A program made the position numbers and the translations under genes. Below, in pieces: positions 24,807 through 34,147 of a DNA stretch of 64,000 nucleotides (its first letter is position 1; the number at the start of each line of letters is the position of its first letter). Source of the DNA: Parafrankia elaeagni (lineage in GTDB: Bacteria; Actinomycetota; Actinomycetes; Frankiales; Frankiaceae); contig NZ_KB893716.1 of NCBI RefSeq assembly GCF_000374165.1, positions 1 to 64,000 on the forward strand. Direction: 5' to 3'. A model generated the notes under the pieces. That model saw only the letters and a list, made by a program, of their open reading frames with translations, was not told the DNA's origin and did no database searches.

Positions 24807-27041
24807 ATGCTGATGGCGCTGTTCGCTCCAGCACCCGGCGGTACGGAGCGGGGCACCGCCTCGCCACCAGAGAGGCGGAGGCCAGGGGGCGCCGTCGGCG
24901 CCAGTCGCCGGCGCCAGCTGCTGGTCGGACCGGCGATCGTGCTCATCGCCGGAGTGCTCGCGACCGCCTGCACCTCCGGAGGGGAACCCGACGCGAACGA
25001 TCCGGCCGCGGCCGCTCAGCGGACCTGGAAGACCGACGTCGGCAGCCCTTTACAGATCGGCGCGACGCCCCTGGCCGGCAGGCCGTGTACAGCCAGGGAG
25101 GACGGAACTCCCGTGGTCACCGGCTCATGCATCGACCCGAAGCTGAACCAGCCCTACGTCGACAAGGACGAGCGCCGGTCGGTCACCGATCCGGACACGA
25201 AGGTCACGGTCGGCTTTCGGTACGTGCACGGCGGATTCCGCGGAACGGAGGCGACGTTCGCCTTCTACTTCCCGCAGCGGTACGCGGGCCGCTTCTTCCA
25301 GTACACCTATCCGACTCTGACCACCGACGAGGCCGGGGCCCAGACAATAGCCTTCGCTCTCTCCAACGGCGCGTATCTCGTGCGCACGAACAACGCCGGC
25401 GGCCTGCCGAAGGCAGCGGAGCTGGGAGGCTACCGCGCCAACGCGGCGGCGGCGGCCTTCTCACGGGTCGTGGCGGCCCAGGTGTACGCCGACTCGGCCC
25501 GCCCCCGCGGATACATCTACGGCGCAAGCGGCGGTGCCTACCAGACCATCGGCGCGCTGGAGAACACCGAGGGCGTGTGGGACGGTGGCGTTCCCATGGT
25601 GCCGGGTACACCCAACGCCATTCCGAGCAGCATGACCGCGCAGCTGCTGGCGCTGCGCGTTCTGCGTGACAAGCTTCCCCAGATAGTGGACGCGCTGGAA
25701 CCCGGCGGCAGCGGCGACCCCTATGCGGGCCTCGACGAGGAGCAGCAGTCGGTACTCCGCGAGGTCACCCGCATCGGGCTGCCGCTCCGCGGCTGGTGGG
25801 ACCACGCCGAGATGGACGGCGGGGCCTTCTACGCGGTGGCCGGTGGCGTCCGGATCCTCGACCCCACCTATGTCGACGACTTCTGGACGAAGCCCGGCTA
25901 CGCCGGCACCGATCCCACGTCGTCGGTCAGCGCCGCGCGGATCCGCCACGACGAGGAGGTCACCGGTCTCGTCGGGGACCCGCCGACGGGGCTGCGGCTC
26001 TCGGGTGTGCCAGCCGGTGACCTGACCGGGGCGGACCTTGTCATCACCAGCGGCACGGCAGCCGGCGCATCCGTTCTGGTCGGCGGCGTGAACGGTACCG
26101 AGGTGACCTTCCGGAGCGACGCGGATCCTGGCACGACCGGCTCGATCAGGCCCGGCGACCACGTGCGCCTGGACAACTCCTGGGATCTCGCGCTGCAGTA
26201 CTACCAGCGCCACCAGGTGCCGTCGCAGGACATGTACGGCTGGAACCAGTACCGCGGCGCCGATGCCACGCCGCTGTACCCCCAGCGGCCCATGCTGGCC
26301 GGGCCGACGTTCGCCCAGGCCGCGAGTGGTGCGGTGCCGACCGGCACGTTCCACGGAAAAATGATCATGATCGCCTCCACGCTGGACGTCGAGGCGTTTC
26401 CCTGGCCCGCGGACTGGTATCGCACACAGGCACAGAACACACTCGGCGCGGAGCTGAACAACAACTACCGCCTGTGGTATGTGGACAACGCCGTGCACAG
26501 CTCGCCCCGCGATGCCGCCGCCGGGACGCATGTCGTCAGCTACGGCGGTGAGTCCCAGCAGGCGCTTCTCGATCTGGATTCCTGGGTCACCACCGGAACA
26601 GCGCCGCCGGCCACCAGCGGTTACACCGTCGACGGCGATGCGCAGGTACATCTGGCACCCGACGCCCACAACCGCCTGGGTGTACAGCCGGTCGTTGACC
26701 TGACCGTCAGCCGGGTCGGAACCCGCGATGTCAGGCCACCGGCGGTTCGCGTCGACGCGAAGGCCGGCGAGCCCGTTGTTCTCTCCGCGACGGCGACGGT
26801 ACCCCCGGGCGGAGGAAAGATCGTGCGGGTCGAATGGGACTTCGACGGCAGGGGTGGTTACCCGGAACAGTCCGCGGTCGACAGCGCCGCGGAGTCGGTA
26901 CGGACGACCACGACACATACCTTCGCCGGAAGCGGCACCTATTTCCCGGTGGTCCGGGTGACCTCCGCACGCAACGGTGACGGGAAGGCACCCTACGGAC
27001 TCGTCCAGAACATCGCCCGCGTCCGGGTAGTGGTCGAATAA
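24807..27041 (+). CDS. Large lipoprotein with hydrolase-like and PKD-like domains
   Basis: The product (744 residues) begins with a basic N-region, a hydrophobic helix and the lipobox ATAC (Cys55), so it is exported and lipid-anchored. The central region shows GYIYGASGGAYQTIGALENTEG, a nucleophile-elbow-like motif with Ser241, and later YGWNQYRGAD and HGKMIMIASTLDVEAFPWPADWY, resembling an alpha/beta hydrolase of the tannase or S15-like type. The C-terminal 100 residues (VEWDFDGRGGYPEQ and THTFAGSGTYFPVVRV) are a PKD-like beta-sandwich. GAAGGAAG precedes the ATG. Substrate and exact family are unknown to me. Confidence 0.65.
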   Translation: MLMALFAPAPGGTERGTASPPERRRPGGAVGASRRRQLLVGPAIVLIAGVLATACTSGGEPDANDPAAAAQRTWKTDVGSPLQIGATPLAGRPCTAREDGTPVVTGSCIDPKLNQPYVDKDERRSVTDPDTKVTVGFRYVHGGFRGTEATFAFYFPQRYAGRFFQYTYPTLTTDEAGAQTIAFALSNGAYLVRTNNAGGLPKAAELGGYRANAAAAAFSRVVAAQVYADSARPRGYIYGASGGAYQTIGALENTEGVWDGGVPMVPGTPNAIPSSMTAQLLALRVLRDKLPQIVDALEPGGSGDPYAGLDEEQQSVLREVTRIGLPLRGWWDHAEMDGGAFYAVAGGVRILDPTYVDDFWTKPGYAGTDPTSSVSAARIRHDEEVTGLVGDPPTGLRLSGVPAGDLTGADLVITSGTAAGASVLVGGVNGTEVTFRSDADPGTTGSIRPGDHVRLDNSWDLALQYYQRHQVPSQDMYGWNQYRGADATPLYPQRPMLAGPTFAQAASGAVPTGTFHGKMIMIASTLDVEAFPWPADWYRTQAQNTLGAELNNNYRLWYVDNAVHSSPRDAAAGTHVVSYGGESQQALLDLDSWVTTGTAPPATSGYTVDGDAQVHLAPDAHNRLGVQPVVDLTVSRVGTRDVRPPAVRVDAKAGEPVVLSATATVPPGGGKIVRVEWDFDGRGGYPEQSAVDSAAESVRTTTTHTFAGSGTYFPVVRVTSARNGDGKAPYGLVQNIARVRVVVE

Positions 27042-27351
27042 CCAACCTTTTCGGCAGCAGCCGCTGCCGGGACATCCGCCGGCAGGCCTGCTGGGGGATG
27101 TCCCGGCAGGCCTGCCGGAGGGCGGACCGCAGACGGATCGCAGCAGGACGAACCTCGACACATCCGCACAGCCAGGCCGGACGCGCTCCCGTGGGTGCCG
27201 GCCCGCCCCAGAACGCACCGGCTCACCGGCCCGCCGGCCGGCCGTCAGCCAGCCAGGACCCAGGCTTTGCGGAACCCCTTCCCGACCTACGCCTCGCCGT
27301 TATACAACTGTTTAGCAGCAGGGTGCACCAGGCGAGAGGACGGGCAGGCGT
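27042..27351. other. Intergenic region with hairpin and promoter candidate
   Basis: These 310 bases hold a terminator-like hairpin (27067-27106) with a repeated ccggcaggcctgc motif. Further on, TTATACAACTGTTTAG (27300-27315), 37 bases before the next gene, may be a -10 box or a weak relative of operator sites A-C (10 of 16 to site A, 12 of 16 to site C). No gene is supported between them. Confidence 0.45.
27067..27106 (+). terminator. Hairpin after the large lipoprotein gene
   Basis: Perfect 11-base arms CCGGGACATCC (27067-27077) and GGATGTCCCGG (27096-27106) enclose an 18-base loop that can itself fold. The hairpin starts 26 bases after the stop codon. There is no T tract. Confidence 0.6.
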
Positions 27352-28398
27352 ATGGAAAAGCTCCGCGTCATCCAGTGGACCACCGGCAAGGTCGGCAAGC
27401 TGGCCTTACGGGCGATACTCGACGACCCGCGATTAGACCTTGTCGGTGTATACGCCTGGTCACCGGACAAGGTCGGCACCGACGCGGGAACGCTGTGCGG
27501 CCGGCCACCGTGCGGCGTCGCGGCGACCGATGATGTCGACGCCCTGATCGCGCTCAAGGCGGACACCGTCATCTACACGCCTTTCATGGCCGATCTCGAC
27601 CATGCCCTGCGGCTGCTTGAAGCGGGTGTGGATGTGGTCAGCACCAACCTCTTCTTCAACGTCGGCGGAGTCAAGGGCGAGACGAAGGAGCGGCTGGAGG
27701 CGGCCTGCGCAAGCGGGGGCAGCTCGCTCTACATCACGGGCATCAGCCCCGGGTGGATCAACACGATGGTGACGGCCATGACCGGCGTGTGCCGGGACGT
27801 CCGGAAGATCTCCATCCTGGAGTCGGCCGACTGCTCCGTCTACGAGTCGAAGGAGACCTGGGAGGCCATGGGCATCTCCCGCACCGGCACCACACCAGAG
27901 ATCGCCGAGATGGCGAAGCTGTGGATGATGCCGGCGGAGGAGGCCGTGCAGCGCATGGCGCACGCCCTGGAGTACACGCTCGACGACATCGAGTTCTTCC
28001 TCGCCTACGCCACCGCCTCGCAGACGGTCGACCTGGGCTACATGACCATCGAGAAGGACACGAACGCCGCGGTGGAGGTCGGCTGGAACGGCAGGCTGGA
28101 TGGCAACACCATCATTCAGATGAAGTTCCGCTGGTACCTGACCAAGCATCTGAACGAGGGCTGGGAGTTCAGCGACGACCAGTACCGTGTGCTCATCGAC
28201 GGCGAGCCCGGGATCGACACCCGGATCCGCTTCCTTCCGCCCGACCACTGGGGCAACCACGAGTGGGACACCATGACCGCCCTGCCCGCGGTCAACGCCG
28301 CCTTCAACGTCAGGGACGCGAGACCCGGAATCCTGCACCTGGCCGACGTGGGCCTGCCCCGCGCGCCAGCCGGTCAGTGGCACGCCGCGCGGGAGTGA
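27352..28398 (+). CDS. DapB-like NAD(P)-dependent oxidoreductase
   Basis: This 348-residue protein has an N-terminal Rossmann fold like dihydrodipicolinate reductase (VIQWTTGKVGKLALRAIL at 6-23, then LVGVYAWSPDKVG). Its C-terminal part resembles the diaminopentanoate-dehydrogenase-like family and not true DapB. The lysine-pathway signature residues are not seen and no lysine genes are near. Such proteins are numerous in actinobacteria that degrade steroids and lipids and remain uncharacterised. It is a single gene with its own upstream region. Confidence 0.75.
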   Translation: MEKLRVIQWTTGKVGKLALRAILDDPRLDLVGVYAWSPDKVGTDAGTLCGRPPCGVAATDDVDALIALKADTVIYTPFMADLDHALRLLEAGVDVVSTNLFFNVGGVKGETKERLEAACASGGSSLYITGISPGWINTMVTAMTGVCRDVRKISILESADCSVYESKETWEAMGISRTGTTPEIAEMAKLWMMPAEEAVQRMAHALEYTLDDIEFFLAYATASQTVDLGYMTIEKDTNAAVEVGWNGRLDGNTIIQMKFRWYLTKHLNEGWEFSDDQYRVLIDGEPGIDTRIRFLPPDHWGNHEWDTMTALPAVNAAFNVRDARPGILHLADVGLPRAPAGQWHAARE

Positions 28399-28512
28399 AG
28401 CCCGGCGGGGCGGTGTGACGGATCATCGGCGCCGGGGGCCCGACGGCGTGCCCCCGGCCGGCGTTTCTCGCCACGCAAGTCTCCCATAAGCACCACCCCT
28501 GAGCATCTCTGC

Positions 28513-28785
28513 ATGACCACTGGGATGCGGCGTCTGCTGGCAGCGATCGGCCGTGAGCTCGACGCCATCGGAGCGATGACGGCTTACGCCTACACCGGCG
28601 TCCGGTACGAACTACCGGCGCGAGACCGGCCCACGCCTCGGACTCCTCCCCGTCATCCCGAGCAGGTCCGCCCGGACCTGCCCGCGTCACCTGTCGAACA
28701 GCTGCTCTGGCGCCAGCTCTCCGACCTTGCCGAGCCGCCCTCCGCCGCCCGCACCCGTGACGGGAGGCGACGGCTGGCTGGCTAG
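28513..28785 (+). CDS. Small DUF6059-like protein
   Basis: The product has 90 residues: a helical N-terminus (MRRLLAAIGRELDAIGAMTAYAYTGV), then RHPEQVRPDLPASPVEQLLWRQL. The HPE-x-x-RPD-x-P-x-S/T-P-x-E pattern matches the DUF6059 family of small actinobacterial proteins of unknown function. An ATG at 28525 is an alternative start. It lies 87 bases before the Ser/Thr kinase gene in the same direction, so a functional link with the kinase is possible but not shown. Confidence 0.6.
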   Translation: MTTGMRRLLAAIGRELDAIGAMTAYAYTGVRYELPARDRPTPRTPPRHPEQVRPDLPASPVEQLLWRQLSDLAEPPSAARTRDGRRRLAG

Positions 28786-28872
28786 AGTTTGGCGCCATGC
28801 GCTGGCAGAGAGGCGGACCGGAGCCGGTCACGCGCGATTGTCGCCCACGTCTCGGCGAGGAGACCCCGGGCC

Positions 28873-31095
28873 ATGTTTCTTGACCGGGCGCGAGTGGCGG
28901 CGGCGCTGCCCGGCTACGACCTGGGTGACGAGATCGGGGCGGGATCCTTCGGGCTGGTGCTGGCTGGCTGGCATCGCGGCCTGCAACGCGAAGTAGCGAT
29001 CAAGGTGCTGGCCGCCGGCGGGCCCCACCGGTCCTTCGGCTCCAGCGAGGCGCGAATCACCGCCAGCCTCGACCATCCGCACATCGTCCGTGTCCACGAC
29101 TCCGCCCACACCCATGATCTCGATGTGATCGTCATGGAGATGCTCGCCGGCGGGAGTCTTTCCCACCGGCAGGCGGGCATGGGGCAGGAGGAGTTCTGCG
29201 CGGTCGGCCTGGCGGTCGCCGGGGCCCTGGCATACGCCCATGCGCGTGGAGTTCTGCATCGTGACATCAAGCCCGACAATGTGATGTTCGACTTTGCCGG
29301 GCAGGTGAAGGTGGTGGATTTCGGGATCGCGAAGCGGGTGTTCGGGTCGGCGGGCACCGCGAGCGCGGTCATCGGTACTCCGCTGTTCATGGCGCCCGAG
29401 CAGATCGCGCGCGGCCGGCTTGGATCAGCCACGGATCTGTACGCGTTGGGCATGATGCTCTACCTGTTGCTGGCCGGCAGGTCCCCCTTCGAGGGAGACC
29501 TGGCCGAACCAGTGCCCGGCGAACGCCCGGCACCTCCGTCCGATCGCGGCCTTCGACGCCCGGCTGGAGTCCCGCCGGCGGTCGCCGACGTGATTCTGCG
29601 GGCACTGGCGACGGACCCGAAGTCCCGGCCACCGTCCGCAAGGGCGTTCGCGATCGATCTCGCCGAGGCGGCCGCGGACAGCTACGGAACGGGCTGGCTC
29701 GGCAAGTCGGGAATCCGAGTCCAGTTGGACGACGACGTCCGGGCTGCCGCAGAGGGCCGCTTCGTCCCCCCGACCGCCGTGGCGGCGGCCCCAGCCGCGG
29801 TCGCGGATTTTCCCGCAGCGATCGAGAGCGATGACGGGTCGGCTCCGTCCCGGGTAGGACGGCGGCGGGCCACCCGGCTCGGGCAGCCCACGCGCTCACA
29901 CCGCCGCTCCACCCGGCCACGTCTGCACCGGCGTGGCGTCGCCGCCGCCACCGCGCTGCTGCTCCCGCTCGCCGCCGTCCTTCTCATCGCCGCCGCTGAT
30001 CAGGACGCAGGGGGCCCCGCGTCCTGTCACGCAGGGGGCCCCGCACCCGGTCAGGGCACGGCGAGCACCACACCCAGTCAGGACACGAGGGACACCACAC
30101 CCAGTCAGGACACGGCGAGCACCGCGTCCCGCCAGACAGGTCTTCTGACGGGCCACACCGACTGGGTGACGTCGGTGGCCTTCTCCCCGAACAAGCGCAT
30201 ACTTGCCAGCGGTGCTCTGGACAGGACAGTACGGCTGTGGGATGTGAGTGATCCGTCCCATGCGCACCAGGTCGGCGCCCCTCTGCGCGGACACAGCTGC
30301 GGGGTCACCGCGGTGGCGTTCTCCCCCGACGGGCTGACCGTGGCCTCAGTCGCCAAGGACGGCACAGTACGCCTGTGGGATGTCACGGACCCGTCCCATG
30401 CTCATTCTCTCGGCGCCCCGTTGGCGGGGGACGCGAAATCTCTGCACGCGGTGGCGTTCGTGTCGCACGCCGGTCGCGCCACAGATCGTCAGGTCATGGC
30501 TGTCGGCGGCGCCGACGGCACGGTGCAGCTGTGGGATGTTACCGACCGGGAGGACCCTGATCCGCTCGGTGAGCCCCTCCCTGCGCATGAGGACCTGGTG
30601 TTCTCGGTCGCGCTGTCCTCGGAGGGAAGAACCCTGGCCACCGGCAGTCTGGACGGTAGCGCGAAGCTGTGGGACGTGCGCGATCCGGCTCGTCCTCTCC
30701 CACACGGCGCGCTACCGGAAGGTCATGACGGCGTCTACACGCTGGTGTTCTCAAGGGATGCCCGGACGCTCGCCACCGGGGGGAAGGACGCACTCGTCCG
30801 CCTGTGGAATGTGACAAACTCCGCCAGACCACAGCCTTGGGGGCGACCGCTGACCGGTCACACCGGCATTGTCTGGGCGGTGGCCATCTCTCCGAACGAC
30901 CACACTCTGGCGAGCGCGGCCGGCGACGGGACTGTGCGGCTGTGGGACATCACCGACCCCGCTGATCCCGACCCTCTCGGGCCGGCACTGACCGGGCACT
31001 CCCACTTCGTTGCGTCACTCGCGTTCTCCCCGGACGGGCACACCGTCGCCAGCGGTAGCTGGGACAGGAGCATCCGCCTGTGGGAGGTGCCGTAG
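28873..31095 (+). CDS. Transmembrane Ser/Thr protein kinase with WD40 sensor
   Basis: The cytoplasmic N-terminal half is a complete eukaryotic-type kinase: Gly loop GAGSFG (22-27), Lys44 in VAIK, HRDIKPDN (Asp131, Asn136), DFG (149-151) and APE. A juxtamembrane linker leads to one membrane helix (about 355-375, GVAAATALLLPLAAVLLIAAA). A Ser/Thr linker with a duplicated TTPSQDT piece follows. The outer part (424-740) has seven WD40 repeats, enough for a closed seven-bladed propeller that probably senses an external ligand. The ATG at 28873 follows GAGGAG. Direct substrates are unknown. Confidence 0.93.
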   Translation: MFLDRARVAAALPGYDLGDEIGAGSFGLVLAGWHRGLQREVAIKVLAAGGPHRSFGSSEARITASLDHPHIVRVHDSAHTHDLDVIVMEMLAGGSLSHRQAGMGQEEFCAVGLAVAGALAYAHARGVLHRDIKPDNVMFDFAGQVKVVDFGIAKRVFGSAGTASAVIGTPLFMAPEQIARGRLGSATDLYALGMMLYLLLAGRSPFEGDLAEPVPGERPAPPSDRGLRRPAGVPPAVADVILRALATDPKSRPPSARAFAIDLAEAAADSYGTGWLGKSGIRVQLDDDVRAAAEGRFVPPTAVAAAPAAVADFPAAIESDDGSAPSRVGRRRATRLGQPTRSHRRSTRPRLHRRGVAAATALLLPLAAVLLIAAADQDAGGPASCHAGGPAPGQGTASTTPSQDTRDTTPSQDTASTASRQTGLLTGHTDWVTSVAFSPNKRILASGALDRTVRLWDVSDPSHAHQVGAPLRGHSCGVTAVAFSPDGLTVASVAKDGTVRLWDVTDPSHAHSLGAPLAGDAKSLHAVAFVSHAGRATDRQVMAVGGADGTVQLWDVTDREDPDPLGEPLPAHEDLVFSVALSSEGRTLATGSLDGSAKLWDVRDPARPLPHGALPEGHDGVYTLVFSRDARTLATGGKDALVRLWNVTNSARPQPWGRPLTGHTGIVWAVAISPNDHTLASAAGDGTVRLWDITDPADPDPLGPALTGHSHFVASLAFSPDGHTVASGSWDRSIRLWEVP

Positions 31096-31152
31096 CTCCG
31101 ACCGGATGAGCGCCGCGGTGACGCCTGGCTCCCAGGGGACCGGTCGGCGAGG

Positions 31153-32034
31153 ATGGCCGCCATGACCAATATCGCGGGTTCGACCGACCATCCCCCGTCC
31201 GCCAACGAGACAACAGCAGGCGCAGTTCTCGTGCTCGGCGGGACAGGGAAGACCGGCCGGCGGGTGGCGGCGAGGCTGAGCGCTCGTGGGTTACCGGTCC
31301 GCATCGGCTCCCGGTCCGGCACACCGCCGTTCGACTGGACCGATCCGGCGACGTGGGCAGCCGCGGTGGCGGGGATCGAGGCGATGTACGTCGTCTATTC
31401 GCCGGATCTCTCGTTTCCCGCGGCGGCTCCGGCGGTCCGTTCCGTCTGCGAGACGGCGGTCCGGGCCGGGGTGCGCCGCGTCGTGCTGCTGTCACAGCGC
31501 GGTGAGGACGCGGTGCTGCCCAGCGAACGTGCCGTCCAGGAGTCGGGCGCGGCGTGGACGATCCTGCGGGTGAGCTGGTTCGACCAGAACTTCAGCGAGG
31601 ACTACCTGGACGGCGCTGTCCGACGCGGCGAGGTCGCCCTGCCCGCGGGCACGGTGGCAGAGCCGTTCATCGACGCCGACGATATCGCCGACGTCGCGGT
31701 CGCCGCCCTCACCTCGGACCAGCACTCAGGCCGGATCTACGACCTCACCGGCCCCCGTCTGCTCACCTTCGCCGACGCCACGGCGGAAATCAGCCGCGCC
31801 GCGGACCGGGAGATCACCTACCGCCCCCTCACCACCGAGGCCTACGCGGCGGGTCTGGCCGCCGCGGGCATCCCGGCGGACTACGTCACCCTCGTCACCG
31901 AGCTGATCTGCCACGGCCTGGACGGGCGCAACTCCTACACCACCGACGACGTCCAGCACGTTCTCGGACGTCCCGCGACGGACTTCACCGACTACGTCCG
32001 GACCACCGCGGCCACCGGCATCTGGAGCACCTGA
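31153..32034 (+). CDS. NmrA-like NAD(P)-binding reductase
   Basis: This 293-residue Rossmann protein has the atypical-SDR cofactor loop VLVLGGTGKTGRRVAARL (about 24-41), SRSGTPPFDW after the second strand, and WTILRVSWFDQNFSEDYL, as in NmrA/quinone-reductase-2-like enzymes. The C-terminal YDLTGPRLLTFADATAEISRAADREITY segment is typical. It may act as a redox sensor or as a reductase for quinones. An ATG at 31162 is an alternative start. It is convergent with the prolyl oligopeptidase gene, with three bases between the stops. Confidence 0.8.
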   Translation: MAAMTNIAGSTDHPPSANETTAGAVLVLGGTGKTGRRVAARLSARGLPVRIGSRSGTPPFDWTDPATWAAAVAGIEAMYVVYSPDLSFPAAAPAVRSVCETAVRAGVRRVVLLSQRGEDAVLPSERAVQESGAAWTILRVSWFDQNFSEDYLDGAVRRGEVALPAGTVAEPFIDADDIADVAVAALTSDQHSGRIYDLTGPRLLTFADATAEISRAADREITYRPLTTEAYAAGLAAAGIPADYVTLVTELICHGLDGRNSYTTDDVQHVLGRPATDFTDYVRTTAATGIWST

Positions 32035-32037
32035 CCG

Positions 32038-34062
32038 CTACTCGGCCACAGCCGGGGCGGGACCGAGGGTGCGCCAGAGGAACTCGTAGATCAGGGCCGA
32101 CCGGTGGGCGGCCTGTTCGTTGTCGGCTGCGCCGCCGTGACCACCTTCGATGTTCTCGTAGTAGCGGACGTCGTAGCCGAACTCGCGAAGCCGTGCGACC
32201 ATCTTGCGCGCGTGCCCGGGATGGACGCGGTCATCCCGGGTCGAGGTGGTGATGAACACCGGCGGGTAGGGCCGTCCGGGCTGGGCGTTCTGGTACGGGG
32301 AGTACTCGCTGATGGACGCCCAGGCAGCCGGGTCGTCGGGGTCCCCGTACTCGGCGATCCACGAGGCTCCGGCGAGCAGCTGGTGGTAGCGGCGCATGTC
32401 GAGCAGCGGTACCGAGGAGACGACGGCGCCGAACAGTTCCGGATAGCGGGTCAGCATCACGCCGGTGAGCAGGCCGCCGTTGGAGCCGCCCTCGACGCCG
32501 AGCCTGGCCGGGGTGGTGACGCCACGGTCGACGAGGTCCCCGGCGACGGCGGCGAAGTCCTCGTAGGCGCGCAGCCGGTTCTCCCGGAGGGCCGCCTGGT
32601 GCCACTTCGGCCCGTACTCGCCGCCACCGCGGATGTTGGCGACGACGTAGGTACCGCCGCGGGCCAGCCAGGCGCGCCCCACGGTGGCGCTGTAGCCGGG
32701 TGTCAGCGACACCTCGAAACCGCCGTACCCGTAGAGCAGCGTCGGCCCGGGTTCTCCGGTGCCGATGGCGAAGTAGGGGATGCGGGTTCCGTCGGCCGAC
32801 ACGGCGAAATGCTGGCTGACGGCAAGGCCCTCGGCCGGGAAGAAGGCCCTCGCCTGTCTGAGGATCTCGGGCTCCGCGCCGATGTCTCCGCGGTACAGCG
32901 ACGCCGGCTGGAGGTAGCCGCTGACGTTGAGGTAGTACTCGTCGTCGACGTCGGGGTTGGTGTCGAAGATGTCGGCGGAGCCGGTGTCCGGGAGGTCGGC
33001 CAGCGGCGCCGACGTCCATCCCTGCGCTGTCGGAGTGCGCACGGTCAGCCGGCTCTTCACGTCCTGCAGCGTGGCGACGATCAGATGGTGGCGGGTCCAG
33101 GCGTGGCCGGCGAGCGAGGTGCGCTCGTCCGGTTCGAAGAGGACTGTGAGCTCCCGTCGCCCGGCGAGAAAGGCGTCGAAGTCGGCGGCGAGCAGGGCGC
33201 CGGCCGGGTAGGTGTCCTCGCCGATGACCCACTCCGACCGGGTGACGATGAGCAGCCATTCCCGGTGGACCGAGGTGTACGCGTCGTCCGGGACGTCGAG
33301 ACGGACCAGCCCGGTCGGGGTACGCAGGTACGTCTCGTCGCGGTAGAAGTCGACGCTGCGGTGGACGAAGTCGCGGGCGAAGCCCTCGGTCGGGTCGTGG
33401 TAGGCGCCGACCGAGACGTCGTCCGGCTCGCCCTCGAACACGGTGACGGCATCCTCTGGCGGAGTGCCACGCTGCCACTCCCGGACGACCCGCGGATAGC
33501 CGGACGACGTCAGGGAGCCCTCACCGAAGTCGGTGCCGACGTAGATCCGGTCCTCGTCGATCCAGCCGACCATGCTCTTGGCCTCGGGCAGGAGGAAGCC
33601 GTCGTCCACGAACGCCTTGGCGACCAGGTCGAACTCGCGGATCACCCCGGCGTCAGCACCACCGCGGGAAAGCTCGACCAGCGCCAGCCGGTGGTCGGGG
33701 CGCAGCACCTGCGCGCCGTGCCACACCCAGTTCTCGTCCTCGCGGTCGGCGAGCGCGTCGACGTCGAGCACGATCTCCCAGTCCGGGGCGGCCTCCCGGT
33801 AGGACGCCAGCGTCGTGCGACGCCACAGGCCACGCGGATGGGCCGTGTCCCGCCAGAAGTTGTAGAGATATCCGCCCCGCGTGACCGGATAGGGAATCCG
33901 GTCGTCCGCGTCGAGCACCTCGCGGATCTCGTCGCGCAGCGCGGTGAAGGTGCCGGAACGGGTCAGCTCGGCGAACGCCTCGGCGTTGCGCTCCCGCACC
34001 CAGGCGAGCGCGGCGTCCCCGCCGACATCCTCGAGCCAGCGGTACGGATCATCGTCGGTCAC
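32038..34062 (-). CDS. Prolyl oligopeptidase-family serine peptidase (S9)
   Basis: This 674-residue cytosolic peptidase cleaves short peptides after Pro or related residues. The N-terminal two thirds form a beta-propeller lid (DPYRWLEDVGGDAALAWVRERN at the start is characteristic). The C-terminal alpha/beta-hydrolase domain has the nucleophile Ser in GVEGGSNGGLL, the Asp in STRDDRVHPGHARKM and the His in EGGHGG. No signal peptide is visible. It could be translated with nothing else: the 85 bases upstream contain a perfect palindrome that ends the SDR transcript. Confidence 0.92.
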   Translation of the reverse strand: MTDDDPYRWLEDVGGDAALAWVRERNAEAFAELTRSGTFTALRDEIREVLDADDRIPYPVTRGGYLYNFWRDTAHPRGLWRRTTLASYREAAPDWEIVLDVDALADREDENWVWHGAQVLRPDHRLALVELSRGGADAGVIREFDLVAKAFVDDGFLLPEAKSMVGWIDEDRIYVGTDFGEGSLTSSGYPRVVREWQRGTPPEDAVTVFEGEPDDVSVGAYHDPTEGFARDFVHRSVDFYRDETYLRTPTGLVRLDVPDDAYTSVHREWLLIVTRSEWVIGEDTYPAGALLAADFDAFLAGRRELTVLFEPDERTSLAGHAWTRHHLIVATLQDVKSRLTVRTPTAQGWTSAPLADLPDTGSADIFDTNPDVDDEYYLNVSGYLQPASLYRGDIGAEPEILRQARAFFPAEGLAVSQHFAVSADGTRIPYFAIGTGEPGPTLLYGYGGFEVSLTPGYSATVGRAWLARGGTYVVANIRGGGEYGPKWHQAALRENRLRAYEDFAAVAGDLVDRGVTTPARLGVEGGSNGGLLTGVMLTRYPELFGAVVSSVPLLDMRRYHQLLAGASWIAEYGDPDDPAAWASISEYSPYQNAQPGRPYPPVFITTSTRDDRVHPGHARKMVARLREFGYDVRYYENIEGGHGGAADNEQAAHRSALIYEFLWRTLGPAPAVAE

Positions 34063-34091
34063 CCGTCAAGTCTGCCTCATGGCGGACCCCG

Positions 34092-34121
34092 CCCCCGTCG
34101 CCGCTGCAGCGGCGACGGGGG
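34092..34121. terminator. Perfect 30-base palindrome downstream of the SDR gene
   Basis: Fifteen-base arms CCCCCGTCGCCGCTG and its complement meet without a spacer, between the stop of the minus-strand SDR (34148) and the start of the minus-strand peptidase (34062). In RNA it would form a very stable hairpin. It probably terminates the SDR transcript. Confidence 0.6.
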
Positions 34122-34147
34122 AGCCCGAAGACCGATCTGGGCACGCC

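Noticed and set aside
27300..27315. A fourth full member of the site A-C operator family
   Set aside because: TTATACAACTGTTTAG agrees with site A at only 10 of 16 positions and could equally be a promoter -10 region, so it is listed only as a weak candidate.
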